This document shows, piece by piece, positions 32,292-40,562 of a DNA stretch of 64,000 bases (position 1 is the stretch's first letter; each line of letters opens with the position of its first letter). This stretch comes from DASRHY01 sp035650275. GTDB taxonomy: Bacteria; Actinomycetota; Actinomycetes; Propionibacteriales; Kribbellaceae. The DNA is taken from the NCBI GenBank assembly GCA_035650275.1, contig DASRHY010000224.1:57803-121802 (forward strand). The letters are read 5' to 3'. Both the position numbers and the translations under genes were made by a program. The notes under the pieces are model-generated. The model did no database searches, was not told the origin of the DNA, and was given only the letters and a program-made list of their open reading frames with translations.

Positions 32292-33880
32292 GTCTCAGAC
32301 AGTACGTCGCCGGTCCTAAGTCGGCTAATGATCTCGTGCACCGGATCACGGGTCGTCGGCGTCCGCTGACGAGTCTCCGGAGGGACCCATCCGCCGAAGG
32401 CGCGTTCCAGCTCCTGCGCGACCCGGATCGAGACGTGGTCCCGGCCTGGGCCGGCGGCGACCTGTACGCCGAGTGGCAGGCCACGGCCGTTCAACCCGAG
32501 CGGTACCTGGGTGACCGGCAGTCCGGCCAGGTTGAACAGTCCCATCGGCTGCGGCCAGTCCATCCGGCCGATCGTGCGGCCGTGCCGCGGCGCGACCGTC
32601 GGGGCCGGCGGGTGCAGGACGACCGCGTCGCCGATCGTGGACACGAACTCCCGGGCGAAGCCGAGACCGGCGGCCATCGCGGCGCCGGTGCGCATCGCCG
32701 GTACCCGGGCGCTGAGCGGCTCGCCCAGCAGCAGCACCTTGGTCGCGCGGGTGTGCTCGCCGCCCCGGCTGAGGGTCGCCCGCCAGCCCACGTCGGAACC
32801 CTCCGCGCGCAGGATGTCGTGCAGTGAACCGCCGCCGCTGAGGATCGCCAGGTACGGCTCGATCATCCGCCGCGCCGCCCGCAGTGGAAGGTGTTCGACG
32901 GTGGCTCCGAGCGACTCGAGCAGCGCGGCGGCGCGGTCCCGGGCGGCCAGCAGCTCGCGGCTGATCGGCCGCAGCCAGGCGTGCTCGGTGATCAGCACCC
33001 GCAGGCCGTCGAGACGCACCGTCGCGGGATCGCCGAGTGGCGCGGGACGGCACAACGGGTCCTCGCCGTCCGGCCCGGCCAGCAGCCGCAGCAGCGGCAT
33101 CAGGTCCTCTGCGCGGCGGGCCAGCGGACCGTTCGCGAGCAGCCGGGCAGCACCGCCGCGCGGCGCCGGGAAGGCGCCGGTCAGCGGTACCAGACCCACG
33201 CTCGGCTTGTGCCCGAACACGCCGCAGCAGAATGCCGGCATCCGGATCGAGCCGCCGACGTCGGAGCCGAGTCCGAACGGTGCGCCGCCGGATCCGACCG
33301 TGGCGCCCTCTCCGCCGGACGAGCCGCCCGCGGTCCGGACCGGGTCGTACGGGTTGCTGGTCCGCCCGTACACCCGGTTCTCGGTCTCGATCCACATGCA
33401 CAGCTCGGAGGTGTTGGTCAGCCCGAGCGGGATCGCGCCGGCGTCGGTCATCCGGCGGACCACCGGTGCGGTGCGCTCCGCGCGGTGGTTGCGCCGGGCA
33501 ACGACACCGGCACTGTTCGGCATCCCGTCGACCGCGATCGACTCCTTCACCGTGAACGGCACGCCGAGCAAGGGCGGCAGGACGTCGTCCGGTCCGGCGG
33601 CGGCGACCTGCTCGTCGGCCCGGTCGGCGCGTGCACGGGCCGCGTCGAAGGCGTCCACCACAACCGCGTTGACCACCGGGTTGACCCGCTCCAGCACGGC
33701 GATGTGTGCCTCGACGACCTCGCGGGCCGTGGTCCCGCCGGTCCGGATCATCCGGGCCAGGTCGACCGCTGAGCGCTCGGTGAGCGGGTCGGTGCTGCGG
33801 GTGAGCGTTCCTCCGCGTCCGGTGTTGCTGGCGGTGGGAGGAGGTGCGGTCCTCCGGCTGCTTCCGCGGCCAGGTCCCAT
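32288..33880 (-). CDS. Amidase signature family enzyme (A)
   Basis: Hydrolase of 530 aa with the amidase signature Ser-cisSer-Lys triad: Lys in GVPFTVKESIAVDG, cis-Ser in TAGGSSGGEGATVGSGG and nucleophile Ser in GLGSDVGGSIRMPAFCCG. It cleaves a carboxamide; substrate unknown. The frame opens at ATG 33880 with a Ser/Pro-rich N-terminus. Its stop overlaps the ATPase gene start by 4 bases, so amidase, ATPase and VWA genes may share a transcript. Confidence 0.92.
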   Translation of the reverse strand: MGPGRGSSRRTAPPPTASNTGRGGTLTRSTDPLTERSAVDLARMIRTGGTTAREVVEAHIAVLERVNPVVNAVVVDAFDAARARADRADEQVAAAGPDDVLPPLLGVPFTVKESIAVDGMPNSAGVVARRNHRAERTAPVVRRMTDAGAIPLGLTNTSELCMWIETENRVYGRTSNPYDPVRTAGGSSGGEGATVGSGGAPFGLGSDVGGSIRMPAFCCGVFGHKPSVGLVPLTGAFPAPRGGAARLLANGPLARRAEDLMPLLRLLAGPDGEDPLCRPAPLGDPATVRLDGLRVLITEHAWLRPISRELLAARDRAAALLESLGATVEHLPLRAARRMIEPYLAILSGGGSLHDILRAEGSDVGWRATLSRGGEHTRATKVLLLGEPLSARVPAMRTGAAMAAGLGFAREFVSTIGDAVVLHPPAPTVAPRHGRTIGRMDWPQPMGLFNLAGLPVTQVPLGLNGRGLPLGVQVAAGPGRDHVSIRVAQELERAFGGWVPPETRQRTPTTRDPVHEIISRLRTGDVLSET

Positions 33881-33886
33881 TCTTCG

Positions 33887-33892
33887 AGTGTA
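33887..33892 (-). promoter_or_regulatory. Leaderless -10 element of amidase A
   Basis: On the minus strand TACACT lies 6 nt before the ATG at 33880, with no Shine-Dalgarno between; this fits a leaderless start. Confidence 0.5.
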
Positions 33893-33949
33893 GGCAGTGG
33901 ATGGGTCGGTCGTTGCCCGCGGCACCGGCGTGTTGGGAGCATGCGCAAC

Positions 33950-35260
33950 ATGACCTCCATGCTCGAAGACTGGCGCGACCTCGGCACGCTGGAACGGGTC
34001 GCCGCGGCCGTCCGCGGCGGCGAGCTCGACCCGGTCGGGCTGACCGAGCGGGCACTGCGCCGGGCCGAGCAGACAGCCGCGCTGAACGCCGTCGTACACC
34101 TCGATCCGGACGGCGCCCGAGCGGTTGCGGCGGGGCACGACCGGCGTGGTCCGCTGGCCGGGATCCCCGTACTGGTGAAGGAGATCGTCGAGGTCGAGGG
34201 CTGGCCGTTCCGCTGCGGCTCGGCGGCCTTCGCGGACCGGGTCGGCACCCGGGACGCGGAGGTGGTCCGCCGGTTGCGTGCGGCCGGCGCGGTGCTGCTC
34301 GGGCTCAGTCACAGCCACGAGTTCGCGTACGGCCCCACCGGTACGTCGAACCGCGTCGGCCCGTGCCGGAACCCGCACGACCCGGAGCGGATGAGCGGTG
34401 GCTCCAGCGCCGGAGCGGGTGCCGCGGTCGCGGCCGGCGTCGTGCCGCTGGCGATCGGTACCGACACCGCCGGTTCGGTCCGGATCCCGGCCGCGTTGTG
34501 CGGGGTTGTCGGTGCCAAGCCGGCCCGGGGGACGCTGCCCGCATGCGGGGTCTTCCCGCTCGCGCAGAGCCTGGACCACCTCGGCGTGCTGACCGGGTCG
34601 GTCGCGGACGCGGCGTACGCGCTCGAGGTGCTGGCCGGGCGTGGGGCCGGGCCGGGTGCCGCGGGTGACGCGCCCCGGCTCGGCGTGGTGGCGAACCCGG
34701 AGTACCGGGACTGGCAGCAGGACGTGGGCCGGGCGTGGACCGCCGCGCTGGACCGGCTCCGCGCGGCCGGCGCCCGGCTCGAGGAGGTCACACTGCCGGA
34801 CTGGACCGCGATGACCGCGACCGCCGTCGACCTGCAGGGTCCGGAGGCGACCGCGGTCCACCTCGGCCGGGACACCAGCCGCTACCAGCCCGATGTGCAG
34901 CGGCGGCTCAGCTCCGCGGCCAAGATCCCCGCCTGGCGGTACGTCCGGGCTCGGGCCGACGCCGCCACGCTCACGACGACCGTGACGGAGCTGCTCGCCG
35001 GGCTGGACGCCGTGGTGCTGCCCGCGGTGCCGATCACCGCCCCCGGCGTGGAGGCCGACGAGATCGCCGGGCCGGACGGCCCGACCAGGGTGCGCGAGCG
35101 GCTGTTGCGCAACACCCGGCTGGCGAACGTCACCGGCCATCCGGCGTGGAGCGTGCCGCTGCCATCGCCCGGCCTCCCGGTCGGCCTGCAGCTGCTCGCG
35201 GCCGATGACGGTCAGGCCGCGGCCGCCGCCAGGTGGATCGAACGCGCATTCACCCGCTAG
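33950..35260 (+). CDS. Amidase signature family enzyme (B)
   Basis: Second amidase, 436 aa from ATG 33950 (GGGAG about 10 nt upstream; in-frame ATGs also at 33941 and 33959). Triad: Lys in GIPVLVKEIVEVEG, cis-Ser in RMSGGSSAGAGAAVAAG and Ser in GTDTAGSVRIPAALCGVVGAKP. It is divergent from amidase A and only distantly similar, so not a recent duplicate. It could be an AtzF, GatA-like or peptide amidase; no GatC/GatB genes are present. Its stop overlaps the TetR stop by 4 bases (convergent). Confidence 0.92.
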   Translation: MTSMLEDWRDLGTLERVAAAVRGGELDPVGLTERALRRAEQTAALNAVVHLDPDGARAVAAGHDRRGPLAGIPVLVKEIVEVEGWPFRCGSAAFADRVGTRDAEVVRRLRAAGAVLLGLSHSHEFAYGPTGTSNRVGPCRNPHDPERMSGGSSAGAGAAVAAGVVPLAIGTDTAGSVRIPAALCGVVGAKPARGTLPACGVFPLAQSLDHLGVLTGSVADAAYALEVLAGRGAGPGAAGDAPRLGVVANPEYRDWQQDVGRAWTAALDRLRAAGARLEEVTLPDWTAMTATAVDLQGPEATAVHLGRDTSRYQPDVQRRLSSAAKIPAWRYVRARADAATLTTTVTELLAGLDAVVLPAVPITAPGVEADEIAGPDGPTRVRERLLRNTRLANVTGHPAWSVPLPSPGLPVGLQLLAADDGQAAAAARWIERAFTR

Positions 35261-35871
35261 TCCGGAGCCTCACCCACCGCCAGTCCGCGCAGCGCGTCGA
35301 GCGATCGCACCGACAGCCCCACCAGCTCGTCGGCGGTCATCGGTCGCTCGTCCAGTGCCGACCACTCGATCGCCAGGTCCTCGACGTACGCGAACCAGGC
35401 GTGCACGGTCATCCGGGTCACCTCGCCGGCATCGCCGTCGCCGAGCGTCTCGAGCACCCGGGCGGTGAGCGCCGCCCGGGTCTCGTCGTACACCTCGACG
35501 ACGAAGTCGTCCCCGCCCGCCGCGCCGCGGACGAACGAGATGTACGACTCCCGCCGCCGGTCCACGAAGGCCACGTACGCGGTCAGCATCGCCTGCAGCT
35601 GTTCGACCGGCGGCAGGGCCGGGTCCGGCCGGGTCTGCCGGAGCAGCCGCCGGGCCGCGGCCCGCATCACCTCGACGTAGAAGTCCCGCTTGGTCGGGAA
35701 GTAGTGGAACAGCAACCCGCGGGAGATCCCGGCCTGCTCGGCCACCGCGTCCAAGGACAGCTGGTGGATCGGCCGGGTGGCGAGCATCCGCAGGCCGAGT
35801 CCGACCAGCTGCTTGCGCCGGTCGTGTGCGGTGAGTCTCTGTCGGGTGTTCCCAGCCACACTATTGAGCAT
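35257..35871 (-). CDS. TetR family transcriptional regulator
   Basis: Repressor of 204 aa with an N-terminal TetR HTH (RRKQLVGLGLRMLATRPIHQLSLDAVAEQAGISRGLLFHYFPTKRDFYVEVMRAAARRL, about 19-77) and a C-terminal ligand-binding domain. It is divergent from the acyl-CoA dehydrogenase operon. A perfect palindrome covers its own ATG, so it probably controls both directions and senses an acyl-CoA or related lipid (inference). Confidence 0.92.
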   Translation of the reverse strand: MLNSVAGNTRQRLTAHDRRKQLVGLGLRMLATRPIHQLSLDAVAEQAGISRGLLFHYFPTKRDFYVEVMRAAARRLLRQTRPDPALPPVEQLQAMLTAYVAFVDRRRESYISFVRGAAGGDDFVVEVYDETRAALTARVLETLGDGDAGEVTRMTVHAWFAYVEDLAIEWSALDERPMTADELVGLSVRSLDALRGLAVGEAPD

Positions 35872-35878
35872 TGCTCAA
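35864..35878. promoter_or_regulatory. TetR operator candidate
   Basis: TTGAGCATTGCTCAA is a perfect 7-bp inverted repeat around a central T. It overlaps the tetR ATG and stands 39 bp before the acyl-CoA dehydrogenase start, the expected place for a shared operator. Confidence 0.65.
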
Positions 35879-35917
35879 CGCCTGCGCTACGGTCAACGCG
35901 CCGAGAGGAGTGCCGCC

Positions 35918-37141
35918 ATGGGGTTCGAGCCGTCGCCGCGAGCGCAGCAGCTGATCGCGCAGGTCGAGGAGTTCATCCGGACCGAGATCGAGCCGGTCGA
36001 GGCAGAGGTGCACGCCGCCCAGCGGCAGGCGGAGGATCCCTGGCAGCCGCATCCGATGATCGCCGAGCTGCAGGCGAAGGCCCGCAAGAAGGGGCTGTGG
36101 AACCTGTTCCTGCCGCAGGCCGCCGAGCTCGGGTACGGCGAGGGGCTGGGCAACCTCGACTACGCGCCGATCGCCGAGCTCACCGGCCGGTCCTTCCTCG
36201 CGCCGGGCATCTTCAACTGCAGCGCGCCGGACACCGGCAACATGGAGGTGCTGGTCAAGTACGGCTCGGCCGAGCAGCAGCGGGAGTGGCTCGAGCCACT
36301 GCTGGACGGTCGGATCCGGTCCGCGTTCTGTATGACCGAGCCGGACGTCGCGTCGTCGGACGCCACCAACATGGCGGCCACCGCGGTCGTCGAGGGCGAC
36401 GATGTCGTCGTCAACGGCCGGAAGTGGTGGAGCACCGGGGTCGGCCACCCGGACTGCAAGATCCTGATCTTCATGGGTCTCACCGACCCGGACGCGCACC
36501 GGTACGCGCGGCACACGATGGTGCTCGTCCCGCGCGACACCCCCGGCGTCACGGTCGAGCGGATGCTGTCGGCGATGGGCCGATACGACGAGCCGCACGG
36601 GCACGGCGAGGTGTCCTTCGTCGACGTCCGGGTCCCGGTCGCGAACATCATCGCCGGACCGGGCCGAGCATTCGAGATCGCGCAGGGACGGCTGGGCCCG
36701 GGCCGGGTGCACCACTGCATGCGGCTGATCGGGCTGGCCGAGCGGGCGCTCGAGCTGGCCATCCGCCGGGGCACGTCGCGCACCGCTTTCGGCAAGCCAT
36801 TGGTCAACCTCGGCGGCAACCGGGAGCGGATCGCCGAGGCCCGGATCGCGATCAGCTCCGCCCGGTTGCTGGTGCTGCAGACCGCGCATCTGCTCGACAC
36901 CGCCGGCCTCGCCGGGGCGCTGAGCGAGGTCAGCCAGATCAAGGTCGCGGTACCGCGGATGGCGCAGGACGTGGTGGACTTCGCGATCCAGCTGCACGGT
37001 GGCGGCGGCCTGTCCGACGACCACCCGCTGGCCGGGTTCTGGACCGCGGCGCGGGCGCTCCGACTGGCGGACGGGCCCGACGAGGTGCACCGTGGAGTCA
37101 TCGCCAAGCTTGAGCTCGCGAAGTACTCCCAGGAGCAGTGA
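35918..37141 (+). CDS. Acyl-CoA dehydrogenase (ACAD10/11-like)
   Basis: FAD-dependent acyl-CoA dehydrogenase of 407 aa (ATG 35918, GAGAGGAG upstream). Features are LWNLFLPQAAELGYGEGLGNLDYAPIAELTGRS, FCMTEPDVASSDATNM (acyl-CoA/FAD loop), ARLGPGRVHHCMR-like segment, and the catalytic-base region LADGPDEVHRGVIAKLEL near the C-terminus. It resembles the ACAD10/11 branch, whose eukaryotic members are fused to an APH-like kinase; here the kinase is encoded two genes downstream. Coupled to the next gene by a TGATG overlap. Confidence 0.93.
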   Translation: MGFEPSPRAQQLIAQVEEFIRTEIEPVEAEVHAAQRQAEDPWQPHPMIAELQAKARKKGLWNLFLPQAAELGYGEGLGNLDYAPIAELTGRSFLAPGIFNCSAPDTGNMEVLVKYGSAEQQREWLEPLLDGRIRSAFCMTEPDVASSDATNMAATAVVEGDDVVVNGRKWWSTGVGHPDCKILIFMGLTDPDAHRYARHTMVLVPRDTPGVTVERMLSAMGRYDEPHGHGEVSFVDVRVPVANIIAGPGRAFEIAQGRLGPGRVHHCMRLIGLAERALELAIRRGTSRTAFGKPLVNLGGNRERIAEARIAISSARLLVLQTAHLLDTAGLAGALSEVSQIKVAVPRMAQDVVDFAIQLHGGGGLSDDHPLAGFWTAARALRLADGPDEVHRGVIAKLELAKYSQEQ

Positions 37142-37998
37142 TGGCCAAGAGGATCCTCGTCACCGGCGGGTCGTCCGGTCTCGGTGCCGCCCTGGTCCGG
37201 CAGTTCGTTGCTGAAGGCAACAGGGTGCTCGCAACCGATGTGCGCGGTGAGGCACCCGAGGGCGCGTCGTACCTGACGCTCGATGTGCGCAGCGACGAGG
37301 ACTGGGCGGCGGCGGTCGAGTGGTGCCGGCGCGAATGGGACGGGCTGGACCTGCTGGTGAACAACGCGGGCGTCGCCACCGGCGGGCGGATCGACGTCGA
37401 GACGATCGCCGAGTGGGACCGGGTGGTCGACGTCAACCTGATGGGTGTGGTGCGCGGCTGCCGGGCTTTCGCGCCGGTGTTCAAACAGCAGCGGTCCGGG
37501 CACATCGTGAACACCGCGTCCGCCGCCGGGCTGGTGCACCCGCCGATGATGAGCTCGTACAACACGGTCAAGGCCGGCGTGGTCGCGCTGTCCGAGACGC
37601 TGTCGCACGAGCTGCACCCGTACGGCGTGGCGGTGTCGGTGGTGTGCCCGTCGTTCTTCAAGACCAACCTGGCCGACTCGATCCAGGGCAGCGACACCGA
37701 CATGAACGCGGTCGCCAAGCGGCTGATCGAGAAGTCCCCGCGGACCGCGGACGAGATCGCCACCGCGGTGCTGAACGGGATCGCCAAGCACCGGTTCCTG
37801 ATCATCCCGGACCGGCCCGCGCTGATGTCGTGGCGGACCAAGCGCTTCGCCCGGCCGCTGTACGACCGCCAGATGCGCAAGATCGCCGCCCGCGCGCAGT
37901 CCCGCTCCGCCGGATCCCCTCCCGTTGCGTCCGACGAAACGGACGCACCTTCCGCCGGCTCGCCGGACGCGAGCGATCCGCAGGAGCGGGCCGGGTGA
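37141..37998 (+). CDS. Short-chain dehydrogenase/reductase
   Basis: SDR of 285 aa. NAD(P) loop VTGGSSGLGAALV, NNAGV motif (LLVNNAGVATGG), catalytic Ser in VNTASAAGLVHPPMMSSYNTVKAG with the YxxxK pair (Tyr-Asn-Thr-Val-Lys). It probably oxidises or reduces a hydroxyacyl intermediate. The C-terminus carries a Ser/Ala-rich tail. It is the second gene of the operon, overlapping both neighbours by 1-4 bases. Confidence 0.93.
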   Translation: MAKRILVTGGSSGLGAALVRQFVAEGNRVLATDVRGEAPEGASYLTLDVRSDEDWAAAVEWCRREWDGLDLLVNNAGVATGGRIDVETIAEWDRVVDVNLMGVVRGCRAFAPVFKQQRSGHIVNTASAAGLVHPPMMSSYNTVKAGVVALSETLSHELHPYGVAVSVVCPSFFKTNLADSIQGSDTDMNAVAKRLIEKSPRTADEIATAVLNGIAKHRFLIIPDRPALMSWRTKRFARPLYDRQMRKIAARAQSRSAGSPPVASDETDAPSAGSPDASDPQERAG

Positions 37999-39056
37999 GT
38001 GACAGCACGAGGGCGGTGCGCGAGGAGGACACGTTCGACGTCGGGGCGGCCGACCGTTGGCTGCGTGAGCACAGCGGTGCGGATCTGCCGGCCGGCGAGC
38101 CCGAGGTCCGGCAGTTCGCCGGCGGCTCGTCGAACCTGACGTACCTGCTGCGGTACGACGGCCGCGAGCTGATCCTGCGCCGGCCGCCGAGCGGCACCAA
38201 GGCCCGCGGGGCGCACGACATGGGCCGCGAGCACCGGATCCAGTCGGCTCTCGCCCCGGTCTTCCCGTATGTGCCCGCGATGGTCGGCTACTGCTCGGAC
38301 GAGAGCGTGATCGGGTCCGAGTTCTACGTGATGGAGCGGATCGCCGGCACCGTTCCGCACCATGACCTCGGCGTGGACCTGCCGCCGGAGCAGGTCGGAC
38401 AGCTCTGCCGGACCGTGATCGACATCCTGGTCGAGCTGCACCAGGTGGACGTCGCGGCCGCCGGGCTGGCCGACCTCGGCAAGGGCGCGGGGTACGTCGA
38501 GCGGCAGATCGGCGGCTGGACGAACCGCTACCGCAAGGCCAGGACCTGGAACGTGCCGCGGTTCGAGAAGGTGATGGCCTGGCTGGACCGGAATCGGCCC
38601 GAGGACGTCGCGACCTGCCTGATCCACAACGACTACCGGTTCGACAACGTGGTGCTCGCGGCGGACGACCCGCTGCGGGTGGCCGGCGTACTCGACTGGG
38701 AGCTGGCGACGATCGGCGACCCGCTGATGGACCTGGGCAGCTCGATGGCGTACTGGGTGCAGGCCGATGACGACTGGGCCTTCCGGAGGTTCCGGCGGCA
38801 GCCGACGCACCTGCCGGGGATGATGACCAGGGCCGAGGTGGTCGACTACTACTGCGAGCGCAGCGGGTTGAAGCCGGACAGCTGGACCTTCTACGAGGTG
38901 TACGGACTGTTCCGGCTGGCGGCGATCGTGCAGCAGATCTACTACCGCTACCACCACAAGCAGACCCGGAACCCGGCGTTCAAGAATCTCTGGCTGCCGG
39001 TCATCATGCTGGAACGGCGCTGCACCCGGCTCATTGCCCGGAGCAACCGACGATGA
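37995..39056 (+). CDS. APH-like phosphotransferase (ACAD10/11 kinase / LvaA type)
   Basis: Kinase-fold protein of 353 aa starting at the GTG that overlaps the previous stop. Conserved parts are EVRQFAGGSSNLTYLLRYDGRELILRRPP (nucleotide loop and Lys/Arg region), CLIHNDYRFDNVVL (Brenner HxD...N motif) and GVLDWELATIGDPLMDLGSSMAYW (metal-binding Asp). This exact DWELATxGDPLxDL signature is typical of the family of ACAD10/11 kinase domains and LvaA, which phosphorylate 4-hydroxyacyl-CoA, rather than antibiotic resistance. Coupled to the histidine phosphatase by ATGA. Confidence 0.9.
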   Translation: MSDSTRAVREEDTFDVGAADRWLREHSGADLPAGEPEVRQFAGGSSNLTYLLRYDGRELILRRPPSGTKARGAHDMGREHRIQSALAPVFPYVPAMVGYCSDESVIGSEFYVMERIAGTVPHHDLGVDLPPEQVGQLCRTVIDILVELHQVDVAAAGLADLGKGAGYVERQIGGWTNRYRKARTWNVPRFEKVMAWLDRNRPEDVATCLIHNDYRFDNVVLAADDPLRVAGVLDWELATIGDPLMDLGSSMAYWVQADDDWAFRRFRRQPTHLPGMMTRAEVVDYYCERSGLKPDSWTFYEVYGLFRLAAIVQQIYYRYHHKQTRNPAFKNLWLPVIMLERRCTRLIARSNRR

Positions 39057-39733
39057 GTGTCGTCTACCTGGTCCGGCACGGGCAGGCGTCGTTCGGGCGC
39101 AGCGACTACGACCGGCTCTCGCCGCTCGGGGAGCAGCAGTCCGCCCGGCTCGGCACGGCGCTGGCCGAGCGCGGGGTGAAGCCGGACCTGGTCGTGTCGG
39201 GTGCGATGAACCGGCACCTGCGCACGGCTGAGCTCGCACTCGACGCCGCGGGCCTGTCCGCCCGGGTCGAGACCGATGCCGGGTTCAACGAGTTCGACCA
39301 CGACCAGATCGTGCTCGCGCACAAACCGGCGTACAAGCATCGCGCGGTGATGCTCGCGGACCTGGCCCGGACCAGGCAGCCGGCCCGGGCGTTCCAGGAG
39401 ATGTTCGAGCAGGCGACGCGGCGCTGGGTGGCCGGTGACGGTACCTATGCGGAGTCGTTCGCGACCTTCTGCGAGCGGGCGGACGCCGCGGTCCGTCGTA
39501 CCGCCGAGGGCGTCGGCAAGGGTCAGACCGCGTTGGTGTTCACCTCCGCCGGGCCGATCGCGGCGGTGGTGAGCCGGCTGCTCACCGGCACCGACGACCT
39601 GTGGCTGAAGCTCAACCCGGTCGCGGTGAACACCGCGGTGACCAAGATCGTCAGCGGCCGCCGCGGCCTCACGGTCGTCAGTGTCAACGACCACAGCCAC
39701 CTCGAGGGCACCGATCTACTGAGCTACCGCTAG
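39053..39733 (+). CDS. Histidine phosphatase superfamily protein
   Basis: Phosphoglycerate-mutase-like protein of 226 aa. The N-terminal motif YLVRHGQASFG has the phospho-accepting His, and an Arg in SGAMNRHLRTAELAL and Glu in FNEFDHDQI are plausible. The usual second catalytic His (SHGG motif) is replaced in FTSAGPIAAVV, so activity may be altered. It is translationally coupled to the kinase gene and might reverse or proofread phosphorylation. Confidence 0.88.
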   Translation: MSVVYLVRHGQASFGRSDYDRLSPLGEQQSARLGTALAERGVKPDLVVSGAMNRHLRTAELALDAAGLSARVETDAGFNEFDHDQIVLAHKPAYKHRAVMLADLARTRQPARAFQEMFEQATRRWVAGDGTYAESFATFCERADAAVRRTAEGVGKGQTALVFTSAGPIAAVVSRLLTGTDDLWLKLNPVAVNTAVTKIVSGRRGLTVVSVNDHSHLEGTDLLSYR

Positions 39734-39742
39734 GAGCTGCCA

Positions 39743-40489
39743 ATGCGACGCAACGTCCTGATCACCGGGGCCAGCGCGGGTCTCGGCGCCGAGATGGCCC
39801 GGCAGTTCGCGGCCCGCGGCCACGACCTGGCGCTGACCGCGCGGCGCACCGATCGGCTGACCGCGCTGCGGGACGAGATCGTCGCGAGGCATCCGGCTCG
39901 GACCGTGCTGGTCAAGCGCCTGGATGTGAACGACCACGACCAGGTGTTCAAGGTGTTCGGTGAGGCGGCCGGTGAGCTCGGCTCGCTGGACCGGGTGATC
40001 GTGAACGCCGGCCTGGGCAAGGGGGCGCCGGTCGGCAGCGGGCGGTTCGACGCGAACCGGGAGACGGCGATGACGAACTTCGTCGCGGCGCTGGCGCAGT
40101 GCGAGGCGGCGATGCAGGTGTTCCGCGCGCAGGACGCCGGCCACCTCGTGGTGATCTCGTCTGTCTCGGCGATGCGCGGGCTGCCGAAGACGATGACCTC
40201 GTACGCCGCCACGAAGGCCGGTGTCGCGTCGCTCGCCGAGGGGATCCGGATGGAGATGCTCGGCAAGCCGATCAAGGTCAGCACGATCTTCCCGGGCTAC
40301 ATCCGCTCGGAGATGAACGAGAAGGTGCCGAAGGTCCCGTTCATCGTCGACACCGCCACCGGTGTGAAGGCGATCGTCGCCGCGATCGAGTCCGAGAAGC
40401 CGAAGGCCGTCGTCCCCTCCTGGCCCTGGCGCCCCCTCGCCTTCGCCATCCGCCACCTCCCCCTCCCCCTCGTCCGAAAGCTGGTCTGA
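39743..40489 (+). CDS. Short-chain dehydrogenase/reductase (second)
   Basis: SDR of 248 aa: ITGASAGLGAEMARQFA (cofactor loop), VIVNAGLGKGAPVG (NAG motif), catalytic Ser in VVISSVSAMRGLP and YAATKAG (YxxxK). The TRPTFPG-like region is IFPGYIRSEMN. A C-terminal basic Pro/Leu tail could touch the membrane. Last gene of the acyl-CoA dehydrogenase operon, 9 bp after the phosphatase. Related to acyl-chain SDRs but substrate unproven. Confidence 0.92.
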   Translation: MRRNVLITGASAGLGAEMARQFAARGHDLALTARRTDRLTALRDEIVARHPARTVLVKRLDVNDHDQVFKVFGEAAGELGSLDRVIVNAGLGKGAPVGSGRFDANRETAMTNFVAALAQCEAAMQVFRAQDAGHLVVISSVSAMRGLPKTMTSYAATKAGVASLAEGIRMEMLGKPIKVSTIFPGYIRSEMNEKVPKVPFIVDTATGVKAIVAAIESEKPKAVVPSWPWRPLAFAIRHLPLPLVRKLV

Positions 40490-40497
40490 TGACATCC

Positions 40498-40548
40498 GTT
40501 CATCGGGCCCTTGTGGCCCGGCGTGTCGTCGTTCTTCGGGCCCTTGTG
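40498..40548 (+). repeat. 51-bp repeat family, copy 1
   Basis: Two 18-mers, GTTCATCGGGCCCTTGTG (40498-40515) and a one-mismatch copy at 40531-40548, start 33 bp apart with a 15-bp spacer ending in GGCGTGTCGTC. It fills the 73-bp gap before the LLM oxidoreductase gene. Copies 2 and 3 share both the 18-mers and the spacer. Confidence 0.9.
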
Positions 40549-40562
40549 ACCAGGAGGCGAGC

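Noticed and set aside
33881..35140. Long minus-strand open frame continuing upstream of amidase A, opposite amidase B
   Set aside because: It is the antisense shadow of amidase B; translated text has no domain and the amidase A start at 33880 has a promoter-like element.
37995..39056. Aminoglycoside resistance kinase
   Set aside because: The DWELATIGDPLMDL signature and the operon with an acyl-CoA dehydrogenase point to the ACAD10/11-LvaA branch rather than resistance enzymes.
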